This document shows positions 1 to 5,594 of a stretch of DNA of 5,659 nt, in pieces. The position numbers and the translations under genes are program-made. The DNA lies in the NCBI GenBank assembly GCA_020444775.1, contig JAGRHX010000129.1, positions 1 through 5,659 of the forward strand. Reading direction: 5' to 3'. Source of the DNA: Gammaproteobacteria bacterium (GTDB lineage: Bacteria; Pseudomonadota; Gammaproteobacteria; HK1). The notes beneath the pieces are model-generated. The model saw only the letters and a list, made by a program, of their open reading frames with translations, had not been told where the DNA came from and ran no database searches. The first letter of the stretch is position 1. Each line of letters starts with the position of its first letter.

Positions 1-25
1 TTCGACGGCCAGATTCGACGGCCAG
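1..25. repeat. Two-copy short tandem repeat at the left edge
   Basis: The 12-mer TTCGACGGCCAG occurs at 1-12 and again at 14-25, separated by one A, giving a 13-bp period. The first copy starts at the first base of the window, so more copies may lie further left. The rest of 1-73, downstream of the quinone oxidoreductase stop codon, shows no gene and no convincing terminator hairpin. The minus-strand transcript therefore probably runs past the edge. Two copies of a 12-mer could be replication slippage; no function is evident. Confidence 0.6.
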
Positions 26-73
26 TACCGAAGCTGCGTGAGAGCCGCCGCGAGTGTCCCGACGAGCCCCCCT

Positions 74-1048
74 TCAGAGCGTCATGATGATCTTGCCGAT
101 GACGCTGCGGTCCATCAGCGCGCGCAGCGCCTGGGGTCCATCCTGGATGCCGATACGGCGCGAGATGAGTGGGTCGAGCCTGCCCTGCAGGCGCCACTGG
201 AAGAGGGTGTTCAGCGACGCCGCCAGCGCCGCCGGGTCGCGCTGCACGTAGGCGCCCCAGAACAGACCGACGACGCTCATGTTCTTGACCAGGACATGAC
301 CGGCCGGGATCTGGGGGATCTCGCCGCTGGCGAAGCCGATGACCAGCAGTCGTCCCTCCCAGGCGATACAGCGCATCGATTGCTTGAAGACCTCGCCGCC
401 GACCGGGTCGTAGATGACGTTCGCACCACGACCGTCGGTCAGCGACAGCACCGCCTCGCGGAAGTCGCTGTCCCGATAGTTGATGGCATGGTCGGCGCCG
501 TGCTCGCGGGCGAGCGCCAGCTTCTCGTCTGTGCTGGCGGTCGCGATCACCGTCGCCCCCATGCATTTGCCGATCTCGACGGCGGCCAGTCCTACGCCGC
601 CGGCGGCGCCGTGCACGAGCAGCGTCTCACCGGCGCGCAGCCCGGCCCGATGCGCCAGTCCGAGGTGGCTGGTGCCATAGGCGACGGGAAAGGCCGCGGC
701 GTCGACCAGATCCAGCTCGTCCGGCAGCTTCACCACGCCCCCGGCCGGCGCCAGGGTCTGCTCCATGCAACCGCCGGTAATGCCCACCGCCACTACCCGG
801 TCACCGGGCGCCAGGCCCGCAACGGCGTTGCCCACCGCGCTGACCACCCCTGAAACCTCGAGCCCGGGGCTGAAGGGCAACGGCGGCTTCTCCTGGTACT
901 GCCCCTGGATCATCAGTGTGTCCGCGAAGTTGATGCCGCAGGCGGCGACCTCGATGCGCACCTGGTCGGCCGCCGGCTCGGGCACGGGAATGTCTTCGAT
1001 GACCAGCGATTCGGGTGGACCCCAGTTGGTGCAGAGCAGGGCTTTCAA
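74..1048 (-). CDS. NADPH:quinone oxidoreductase family protein (zinc-free MDR)
   Basis: This 324-residue protein is a typical full-length medium-chain dehydrogenase/reductase of the quinone oxidoreductase (zeta-crystallin-like) branch, a cytosolic enzyme using NAD(P)H to reduce quinones, enones or enoyl thioesters. The N-terminal GroES-like domain carries the family signature CGINFADTLMIQGQY at residues 37-51. PGLEVSG at 61-67 replaces the GHE motif of zinc alcohol dehydrogenases, so no catalytic zinc is expected. The Rossmann domain has a nucleotide-binding loop, HGAAGGVG, at 146-153. The start is TTG: the protein then begins MKALLC as family members do, and GGAG lies 9 nt upstream. It is the last gene of the four-gene minus-strand cluster, 87 nt after the lyase-like gene, with an 11-bp hairpin in the gap. 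Family membership is sure. The substrate is unknown; reduction of an unsaturated intermediate in the cluster's pathway is an inference, and acryloyl- or crotonyl-CoA reductase-like activity is an alternative. Confidence 0.93.
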   Translation of the reverse strand: MKALLCTNWGPPESLVIEDIPVPEPAADQVRIEVAACGINFADTLMIQGQYQEKPPLPFSPGLEVSGVVSAVGNAVAGLAPGDRVVAVGITGGCMEQTLAPAGGVVKLPDELDLVDAAAFPVAYGTSHLGLAHRAGLRAGETLLVHGAAGGVGLAAVEIGKCMGATVIATASTDEKLALAREHGADHAINYRDSDFREAVLSLTDGRGANVIYDPVGGEVFKQSMRCIAWEGRLLVIGFASGEIPQIPAGHVLVKNMSVVGLFWGAYVQRDPAALAASLNTLFQWRLQGRLDPLISRRIGIQDGPQALRALMDRSVIGKIIMTL

Positions 1049-1057
1049 GACGATTCA

Positions 1058-1061
1058 CTCC
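1058..1061 (-). promoter_or_regulatory. Shine-Dalgarno site fixing the TTG start
   Basis: GGAG on the minus strand lies 9 nt before the TTG at 1046-1048. Good spacing and the fit of the N-terminus (MKALLC) to the family support this rare start codon. Confidence 0.7.
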
Positions 1062-1092
1062 GGTTCGGGTCGTGGTGACGAGGGTCCCGTGA

Positions 1093-1119
1093 TGGCACCG
1101 TCCGGCCTGGACGGTGCCA
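1093..1119 (-). other. Intergenic hairpin, perfect 11-bp stem
   Basis: TGGCACCGTCC at 1093-1103 is the exact reverse complement of GGACGGTGCCA at 1109-1119, around a 5-nt loop (GGCCT). It sits inside the 87-nt gap between the lyase-like gene and the quinone oxidoreductase gene. Neither side is followed by a T-run, so it is not a classical intrinsic terminator. A structure of this strength could stop exonucleases and stabilise the upstream mRNA, partly attenuate transcription into the last gene, or mark a processing site. The role is inferred from position only. Confidence 0.65.
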
Positions 1120-1135
1120 CTTGTGGATGAGGTGC

Positions 1136-2110
1136 TCAGTGGCTGCCGGCCTTGGGACGGCCGGCATGCATTATCGAGCCGTTCAGACGTCTGCCGATGA
1201 CACGCTCGGCCAGTCGCGCTGCCTCAATCAGTGCATCCAGATCGATGCCGGTCTCTATGCCCAGGCGTTCGCAGAGGAAGGCGAGGTCCTCGGTCGAGAC
1301 GTTGCCGGCCGCCATCTGGTCGCTGTGCGCCGCGAACGGGCAACCGCCCAGACCAGCCACCGAGGCATCGAACAGATCTACACCGATCTGCAGGGCCGCA
1401 TAGACGTTGGCGATACCCAGTCCGCGGGTGTCGTGGAGATGCAGTCCGATCCGCGCCTGGGGCAGCAACTCGCGGACCGCCTGGACCCGGGTCTTCACCG
1501 CTTCCGGGTCGGCCCAGCCGACCGTGTCCGCCAGCACGATGTGCGGTAGCGGCCGATCGGTCTCGCGGCACAGATCGCGTATATAGATGACGGTGTCGAG
1601 TACCGACTGAAGGGGTACCGCGCCCTGCACGTTGCAGCCGAACGCGGTCATGATGTACGCGGACTCGACCGGGATCTGGCGCTCGTCGTAGAGCTGTACC
1701 CAACGTCTTTGCCGGTCGCGCATCTCGTCGGCGCCGCAGCCGTTGTTCTGGCGGCTGAAGGCATCGCTGGCGTAGAACAGGATCTTGCCGTCCAGGTCCA
1801 CGCCGGGTGTCTGTAGCGCACGCTCGAAGCCACGCTCGTTCAACCACAGCGCGGTATAGCGAACGCCGTCGCGCTTGCCGCAGGTCTCGACGAGCTGCTC
1901 GAACATCTCGGCGGTGTCGGCCATGGTCGGCACGTGCCGTGGGCTGACGAAGGAGCCGACCTGGATCTGCCGCAGACCGGACGCAGCCAGGGCGTCCACG
2001 AGCGCGACCCGGTCGGCGATCGGATAGCTCTTCTTCTCGATCTGGAAGCCCTCGCGGGGGCCTTCCTCGTGTATTTCTACGAAGCTTGGAAAAGACATTG
2101 GAGATGACAT
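1136..2110 (-). CDS. HMG-CoA lyase-like DRE-TIM metallolyase, variant subfamily
   Basis: This 324-residue protein is close in length to hydroxymethylglutaryl-CoA lyases, which cleave 3-hydroxy-3-methylglutaryl-CoA to acetyl-CoA and acetoacetate with a divalent metal. The TIM-barrel landmarks are present: EGPREGFQ at 16-23 in place of the usual VGPRDGLQ, the metal-binding HLHDT at 224-228 (His224, His226), the Cys loop GLGGCP at 253-258 with Cys257, and Asn270 in AAGN. Glu20 replaces the metal-ligand Asp of the RDG motif, while the preceding Arg19 is kept. This is an unusual change for a true HMG-CoA lyase, so the substrate may be another beta-hydroxyacyl-CoA or a related branched hydroxy acid. 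ATG at 2110 is chosen because AGGA lies 8 nt upstream; the second Met at residue 5 has no such site. The gene follows the dioxygenase by 102 nt. The fold is certain; the reaction is uncertain, with citramalate- or homocitrate-synthase-like chemistry less likely because of the lyase-type Cys loop. Confidence 0.88.
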   Translation of the reverse strand: MSSPMSFPSFVEIHEEGPREGFQIEKKSYPIADRVALVDALAASGLRQIQVGSFVSPRHVPTMADTAEMFEQLVETCGKRDGVRYTALWLNERGFERALQTPGVDLDGKILFYASDAFSRQNNGCGADEMRDRQRRWVQLYDERQIPVESAYIMTAFGCNVQGAVPLQSVLDTVIYIRDLCRETDRPLPHIVLADTVGWADPEAVKTRVQAVRELLPQARIGLHLHDTRGLGIANVYAALQIGVDLFDASVAGLGGCPFAAHSDQMAAGNVSTEDLAFLCERLGIETGIDLDALIEAARLAERVIGRRLNGSIMHAGRPKAGSH

Positions 2111-2129
2111 GGGCTCGATCCTGTGCGCA

Positions 2130-2155
2130 CGCCCGCGACGCAGGGCGCGCGGGCG
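2130..2155 (-). other. GC-rich inverted repeat in the dioxygenase-lyase gap
   Basis: CGCCCGCG at 2130-2137 pairs with CGCGGGCG at 2148-2155 across a 10-nt loop. It occupies the 102-nt gap upstream of the lyase-like gene, just before that gene's AGGA ribosome-binding sequence at 2119-2122. There is no T-run. An all-GC 8-bp stem can occur by chance in DNA of this composition, so this is weaker than the hairpin at 1093-1119. The rest of the gap holds nothing recognisable. Confidence 0.35.
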
Positions 2156-2212
2156 GGGATGTCGACTATGACCAGAGCGCTCGAGGCGGGCGGTCTCGAT
2201 TGGATTTGCGGG

Positions 2213-3154
2213 TCAGGCAACCCGCGCCAGGTACGGAGTGTCGCCCTGGATGGTGATCTTGTGCATGCAGCGTCTGAAGCCGTGATAGTCGTTGACGGCA
2301 AGATGCTGCGTGCAACGATTGTCCCACAGCGTGACCGTGCCAACCCGCCAGCGCAGCCGGGCGGTGAACTCGGGGCGTGACGCGAATTCGGTCAACCAGG
2401 CAAGCAGCGGCGCGCTCTCCTCCATGCTCATGCCGTCCAGACGTTCGGTATGCGAGCCGAAATACAGCGCCTTGCGGCCGGTCTCGGGATGGCTGCGGAC
2501 AAGGGGATGCACGGATAGGGTCTGTACCCCCGCGGTGCTCGCCTTCTGCGGCATGGTGGCAATGCCGGCGGCGACCCGCTCGGCGCGACTCAGACCGTAG
2601 TACTTGCGACTGTCGCCGTTGTTCACGCCACGCAGACCCTCGAGCATGTGCGCGAAGGCCGGCGACAGTGCCTCGTAGGCAAGGTGCAGATTGGCGAACA
2701 AGGTATCGCCGCCGTACGGCGGCAGCTCGCGTGCGACCAGGGTCGTGGCCTTGGCCGGGCGTGCGGTGTACATCTGATCGGAGTGCCAGCGTGATCCGTT
2801 GTTCAGACGCATCTCCTCGGTCTTGAGGATCTGCAGGATCTCCGGGTAGCCGTCCAAAGGCGCGTTGAATGGATGGATATGTATGTCACCGAAACGACGC
2901 GCGAAGCGCAGGTGCTGGTCGGGACTGATGTCCTGGTCGCGAAACACGATGACGTGATGGGCGAGCCAGGCGCGATGGATCTCCGCGAACACCGTATCGT
3001 CCAGCGCCTCGCCGAGGTCCACCCCTTCGATCTCGGCGCCGAGCGCGCCGGCCATCGGCCGCACCTGGATGCGCGTGTAGTTGGCGTCGGCCGCCGTTCG
3101 CGTCGCCGCCAGCGGGCGGGGTGCCGGTCGTTCGATGCTGCTCGGTGTGCTCAT
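2213..3154 (-). CDS. TauD/TfdA family Fe(II)/2-oxoglutarate dioxygenase
   Basis: This 313-residue protein has the usual length and motif spacing of the TauD/TfdA family. These cytosolic enzymes use O2 and 2-oxoglutarate to hydroxylate a substrate, often releasing a carboxylate, sulfonate or aldehyde fragment. The iron triad is visible as WHSD at 123-126 (His124, Asp126) and His284 in WDNRCTQH. Thr151 in GGDTLF and Arg295, 11 residues after His284, match the two 2-oxoglutarate contacts of E. coli TauD (Thr126, Arg266). The N-terminal domain has the family stretch VIVFRDQDIS at 68-77. At the TauD Arg270 position (15 after the His) there is Lys299, so a basic anchor for an acidic substrate may remain, but taurine is not implied. 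The start has a strong AAAGGAG 9 nt upstream. The gene follows the flavin oxidoreductase by 70 nt. Catalytic competence looks intact; the substrate is unknown. Confidence 0.94.
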   Translation of the reverse strand: MSTPSSIERPAPRPLAATRTAADANYTRIQVRPMAGALGAEIEGVDLGEALDDTVFAEIHRAWLAHHVIVFRDQDISPDQHLRFARRFGDIHIHPFNAPLDGYPEILQILKTEEMRLNNGSRWHSDQMYTARPAKATTLVARELPPYGGDTLFANLHLAYEALSPAFAHMLEGLRGVNNGDSRKYYGLSRAERVAAGIATMPQKASTAGVQTLSVHPLVRSHPETGRKALYFGSHTERLDGMSMEESAPLLAWLTEFASRPEFTARLRWRVGTVTLWDNRCTQHLAVNDYHGFRRCMHKITIQGDTPYLARVA

Positions 3155-3179
3155 GGTCCGGTTCTCCTTTGCAGTGCGC

Positions 3180-3209
3180 GGCGACCGGTCGCCCGCCGCC
3201 GCCGGCGGG
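3180..3209 (-). other. Overlapping GC-rich dyads in the oxidoreductase-dioxygenase gap
   Basis: A 14-bp perfect palindrome (GGCGACCGGTCGCC, 3180-3193) overlaps by two bases a second hairpin made of CCCGCCG at 3192-3198 and CGGCGGG at 3203-3209 with a 4-nt loop. As RNA the two stems are mutually exclusive at their ends. They fill much of the 70-nt gap, just upstream of the AAAGGAG of the dioxygenase gene. There is no T-run, so intrinsic termination is unlikely. A stabilising or attenuating RNA structure, or a protein-binding palindrome, are possible; local GC content makes chance a serious alternative. Confidence 0.4.
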
Positions 3210-3224
3210 GCGCCGTCGCTCGCC

Positions 3225-4286
3225 TCACATCAGTGGCATCAGTCGTTCAGCGATGTCTTCGATGGCACGATACTGGCGTGCCAGCGGCGGGTAGATCATG
3301 ACCTGCTTGAGGCCTTCGCGTTCCAGGCTCTTGAGTCGTTCGGCGACCTCGTCGGGCTCACCGACGATGCAGCTGGCACGGACCAGATCGGGGGTGATGA
3401 AGCGGGCCTCCTCCGGATCGACGAAGCTGTAATGGCTGTTGTGCAGACGTTGGTGACGCACCGCTTCCGGGGCCGCGTTCAACCAGGCCATGTAGTCGTC
3501 CCAGATGGGCGCCGCATATGCCGGTGGCGGCTCGCCGGTCTCCAGGTGCCGGGCCACCAGGTAGTGCAGACCGGTGATGATCGCGGCGCCCCAGGTCTCG
3601 ATCACGCGCTTCGAGTTGAGCGCCTCTCCGGGTTCCAGCAGGGCGATGGTGACCATTGCCGAGGTCATGAACTCGTCGCCCAGCTCGCGCCCGGCGCGAG
3701 CCGCACCCTGGCGAGCCTGCTGCATCATCCCAGCTACGCTGCCACCGCGCGGCAGGCCCGAGATCAGACCGTCGCCCAGCTCGCCGGCCAGGGCCTGGGC
3801 ACGCGGTCCGTAGCCGGCGATGTACAGATCGATGCGCTGCTCGATGTCGATGAAGCGATGCTCGAGCATCTGGAAACGGATCGGATGGGTCTCGCCGTCC
3901 AGCGTGTACTCGACCTCTTCGCCGTCGAGCAGCGCCCGCACCACGCGCACGTACTCGCGGAACGGTCGCAGCCGCATCGGCTTGTGGCCCATCATCCGCA
4001 TCGCGGTGTGGCCGGTGCCCAGTCCGATGAAGCAGCGGCCCGGAGCCAGGCGATTGATGGTCGCGATGCCATTGGCGGCCACCGGTGCCAGACGCAAACC
4101 CGGCACGTTGACGCCGGTCCCCAGCCGCATGCTGCGTGTCGCCTGCGCGGCCAGTGCCAGCACCGCCCAGCAGTTGGAGCGGATCATCTGACTGTCGGTC
4201 ACCCAGCAATGGCTGAAGCCGAGGTTCTCGGCATGCGTGATATAGCCGATCTCGTCGATCTTGGCGGTGACTACTCCGAACTCCAC
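3225..4286 (-). CDS. LLM class flavin-dependent oxidoreductase
   Basis: This 353-residue protein belongs to the bacterial-luciferase-like TIM-barrel superfamily, which uses FMN or F420 for monooxygenation or hydride transfer. Family marks are the N-terminal barrel segment HAENLGFSHCWVTDS at 18-32, RLGTGVNVPGLR at 54-65, the strongly typical RLAPGRCFIGLGTGHTAMR at 79-97, YIAGYGPRAQALAGELGDG at 155-173, and the C-terminal IVGEPDEVAERLKSLEREG at 307-325. In the suggested host, FMN is more likely than F420, although the sequence resembles proteins annotated as methylenetetrahydromethanopterin reductase-like. No signal peptide is seen. The start is GTG, fixed by GGAG 8 nt upstream and by an in-frame TGA six codons before it. 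It is the first gene of the minus-strand cluster and faces rdgC across a 404-nt control region. Whether it is a two-component monooxygenase needing a flavin reductase, or a reductase, cannot be told; no flavin reductase gene is present here. Confidence 0.92.
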   Translation of the reverse strand: MEFGVVTAKIDEIGYITHAENLGFSHCWVTDSQMIRSNCWAVLALAAQATRSMRLGTGVNVPGLRLAPVAANGIATINRLAPGRCFIGLGTGHTAMRMMGHKPMRLRPFREYVRVVRALLDGEEVEYTLDGETHPIRFQMLEHRFIDIEQRIDLYIAGYGPRAQALAGELGDGLISGLPRGGSVAGMMQQARQGAARAGRELGDEFMTSAMVTIALLEPGEALNSKRVIETWGAAIITGLHYLVARHLETGEPPPAYAAPIWDDYMAWLNAAPEAVRHQRLHNSHYSFVDPEEARFITPDLVRASCIVGEPDEVAERLKSLEREGLKQVMIYPPLARQYRAIEDIAERLMPLM

Positions 4287-4294
4287 GTCATGCT

Positions 4295-4298
4295 CTCC
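4295..4298 (-). promoter_or_regulatory. Shine-Dalgarno site fixing the GTG start
   Basis: GGAG on the minus strand lies 8 nt before the GTG at 4284-4286. An in-frame TGA six codons upstream rules out a longer protein. The nearby ATG at 4289-4291 is out of frame and reaches a stop after six codons. Confidence 0.75.
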
Positions 4299-4363
4299 GG
4301 GTCATACGCTGGCCGCCGTTGGTCGGCCGTCGTGCATCGGGCGTCCGTGTCCCGGCTGCCTGC

Positions 4364-4396
4364 GTGCTGGGTGTCTTGACTGGGTGCGGGGTGTCT
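4364..4396. repeat. Imperfect direct repeat, 20-bp period
   Basis: GTGCTGGGTGTCT at 4364-4376 recurs as GTGCGGGGTGTCT at 4384-4396, 12 of 13 bases identical. The 20-bp period is about two helical turns, which would put both copies on one face of the DNA. They lie about 80-110 bp upstream of the first minus-strand gene, a reasonable place for an activator. This is suggestive only, because the stretch is simple G/T-rich sequence. Confidence 0.3.
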
Positions 4397-4455
4397 CGGT
4401 GCCGGGTGGGCGCGCCGGGTCAGGGCGCCTTGGTGATGCCCGGCAAGCGATCTGA

Positions 4456-4476
4456 CAGCGGCTGAACCGGCCGCTG
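4456..4476. promoter_or_regulatory. Spaced dyad, candidate operator
   Basis: CAGCGGC at 4456-4462 and GCCGCTG at 4470-4476 form perfect 7-bp arms around a 7-bp spacer (TGAACCG). The centre is about 50 bp upstream of the -10 hexamer facing rdgC, between the two divergent units. The form fits a dimeric regulator site, but no regulator gene lies in the window and chance is possible. Confidence 0.35.
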
Positions 4477-4514
4477 CGAGATGCGGACAGGCGCACCCCG
4501 GGCTCAACGCCCCA

Positions 4515-4520
4515 TATAAT
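4515..4520 (+). promoter_or_regulatory. Candidate rdgC promoter, consensus -10 hexamer
   Basis: A perfect TATAAT stands out in very GC-rich DNA, reading toward rdgC. Transcription would start near 4527, giving a leader of about 164 nt. No -35 hexamer is recognisable 16-18 bp upstream (the bases there are GC-rich), and there is no extended -10 TG. The promoter may be weak or depend on an activator. Confidence 0.5.
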
Positions 4521-4536
4521 GGCGTATTGTCCCGGC

Positions 4537-4551
4537 GCATGCGACGCATGC
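4537..4551. promoter_or_regulatory. Compact dyad at the predicted start of the rdgC transcript
   Basis: GCATGCG at 4537-4543 and CGCATGC at 4545-4551 are perfect reverse complements around one central A. CGCATGC also repeats directly at 4536-4542 and 4545-4551. It lies 16 bp after the -10 hexamer, where a bound repressor would block RNA polymerase. With a 1-nt centre it is better suited to DNA binding than to an RNA hairpin. The regulator is unknown. Confidence 0.4.
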
Positions 4552-4690
4552 AGCGCGCGGCTCGCCGCAAGTCCGATTCCCCGCCGTCCGGGTCGCCCGG
4601 CACGTGACCGGTGACAGCCGCGTCTTCCACATCCACAAACGCCGCCTCGTTCGTGACGAGGACGGTCAAGCCATCTCCAGACAACTATCC

Positions 4691-5581
4691 ATGTGGTTCA
4701 AGAATCTCGTTTTGTATCGTCTCGTCGACCGCTTCGAGCAGACGCCCGAGGAGGTCGCCGAGGCCCTCGCCGCGCACGCGGCGCGTCCTTGTGGTGGCCT
4801 CGATGCCTTCACCTACGGTTGGACGCCACCGCTCGGGCGGTTGGGCAGCGAGCTGGTGCATGCCGCGAGCGGCTGCACCTTGCTGTGCGCGTGTCGTGAG
4901 GAACGGCTGTTGCCGGCGGCGGTGATCAAGGAGGAGCTGGAGGACCGGGTGGCTCGGATCGAGGCTTCTCAGGGCCGGGTGGTGCGTTCCCGGGAGAAGC
5001 GCAAGCTGCGTGACGAGGTGTACTTCGATCTGATGCCCAAGGCCTTCACACGCAGCCGTTTCACCCATGCCTATCTGGCGCCGGCGTCGGGCTGGCTGGT
5101 GGTGGATGCCTCCAACGCGACCCGCGCGGAAGAGCTGGTGGTGTTGTTGGGCCGCAGTCTGGAAGGACTTGCAGTGGAGCCGTTCGGCGCACGCGCGCCA
5201 GCGGTGGCGATGACCGAGTGGCTGACCAGCGGTCAGTTGCCCGACGGCTTCGCGGTCGGCGATGAGTGCGAGCTACGTGAGCCGAAGGACGGCGGTGGGG
5301 TGGTCCGCATCCAACGCGAGGATCTGGGCGCGAGCGAAGTGCAGATGCATCTTCGAGCCGGCAAGCAGGTGCAGCGCCTGGCGCTGGACTTCGAAGCCCG
5401 CCTGTCCTTCGTGCTGGCAGCCGATCTGACCGTCAAGCGGCTGCGCTTCCTGGCCGTGGAGGAGCTCGACGAGTTCGATCAGGAAGACGAGCTGCTGCGC
5501 TTCGATGCCAACTTCGCCTTCATGACCACCGAGCTCGAGCGTCTGCTCGAACGCCTGAAGACCGAGTTCGGCGCGGTCTGA
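4691..5581 (+). CDS. rdgC: Recombination-associated protein RdgC
   Basis: This 296-residue protein matches RdgC, a ring-shaped dimeric DNA-binding protein of the nucleoid that limits RecA filament formation; E. coli RdgC has 303 residues. Family stretches recognised in order are MWFKNLVLYRL at 1-11, GWTPPLG at 43-49, LLPAAVIKEELEDRVARIE at 73-91, LRDEVYFDLMPKAFTR at 106-121, LVVDASNATRAEEL at 136-149, MTEWL at 174-178, ECELREPKDGGGVVR at 192-206, LTVKRLRFL at 246-254 and RFDANFAFMTTEL at 270-282. Phe119 corresponds to Phe120 of the E. coli ring interface, judged from memory of that sequence. ATG at 4691 is chosen because the family begins M(L)WFKNL. The frame is open back to a GTG at 4604, but those 29 residues have no family counterpart. 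No Shine-Dalgarno sequence precedes the ATG. The gene stands alone, divergent from the metabolic cluster, and ends before a palindrome. Confidence 0.96.
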   Translation: MWFKNLVLYRLVDRFEQTPEEVAEALAAHAARPCGGLDAFTYGWTPPLGRLGSELVHAASGCTLLCACREERLLPAAVIKEELEDRVARIEASQGRVVRSREKRKLRDEVYFDLMPKAFTRSRFTHAYLAPASGWLVVDASNATRAEELVVLLGRSLEGLAVEPFGARAPAVAMTEWLTSGQLPDGFAVGDECELREPKDGGGVVRIQREDLGASEVQMHLRAGKQVQRLALDFEARLSFVLAADLTVKRLRFLAVEELDEFDQEDELLRFDANFAFMTTELERLLERLKTEFGAV

Positions 5582-5594
5582 GCAGGGCCGGGCC

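Larger units (their letters stand above)
4287..4690. promoter_or_regulatory. Divergent intergenic control region
   Basis: These 404 nt separate the divergently read flavin oxidoreductase and rdgC genes and contain no convincing gene. They hold the cluster's ribosome-binding site, a 13-bp imperfect direct repeat (4364-4396), a spaced dyad (4456-4476), a -10 hexamer reading toward rdgC (4515-4520), a compact dyad (4537-4551) and small hairpins in the rdgC leader. One is CCTCGT/ACGAGG at 4645-4661; another is CCGGG/CCCGG at 4588-4600. No clear sigma-70 promoter facing the minus-strand cluster could be found. It may be activator-dependent or use another sigma factor. Confidence 0.6.

Noticed and set aside
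16..26. 11-base match (CGACGGCCAGT) to the M13 forward primer region, suggesting vector contamination
   Set aside because: The match stops at 11 bases, the flanks do not continue as vector sequence, and the partial copy at 1-12 points to a local repeat. Chance is likely in GC-rich DNA.
38..853. Long plus-strand open frame opposite the quinone oxidoreductase gene
   Set aside because: It is antisense to a clear MDR gene. Its translation is rich in Arg, Ala, Asp and His with no recognisable domain, as expected for a shadow frame in high-GC DNA.
2096..2098. Alternative ATG (Met5) for the lyase-like gene
   Set aside because: No ribosome site lies before it, whereas AGGA sits 8 nt before the ATG at 2108-2110.
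3358..4209. 283-residue second minus-strand frame inside the LLM gene
   Set aside because: Its translation is low-complexity Arg/Gly/Ala/His-rich and overlaps a well-supported gene completely.
3081..4379. 432-residue plus-strand open frame, longer than the gene it opposes
   Set aside because: It lies opposite the LLM oxidoreductase, whose family motifs, GTG start and ribosome site are clear. The antisense translation shows no domain, and long antisense frames are common in high-GC genes.
4376..4404. TTGACT as a -35 element of a plus-strand promoter
   Set aside because: The bases 17 bp downstream are GC-rich and do not resemble a -10 hexamer.
4271..4684. 137-residue minus-strand open frame across the divergent control region
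   Set aside because: It has no recognisable domain, a low-complexity Arg-rich part, and overlaps the rdgC start, the -10 hexamer and the LLM ribosome site. It is unlikely to be a gene.
4604..4690. GTG-started 29-residue extension of RdgC
   Set aside because: The RdgC family starts at M(L)WFKNL, which matches the ATG at 4691. The extension has no family counterpart. It is kept only as an alternative because no Shine-Dalgarno sequence precedes the ATG.
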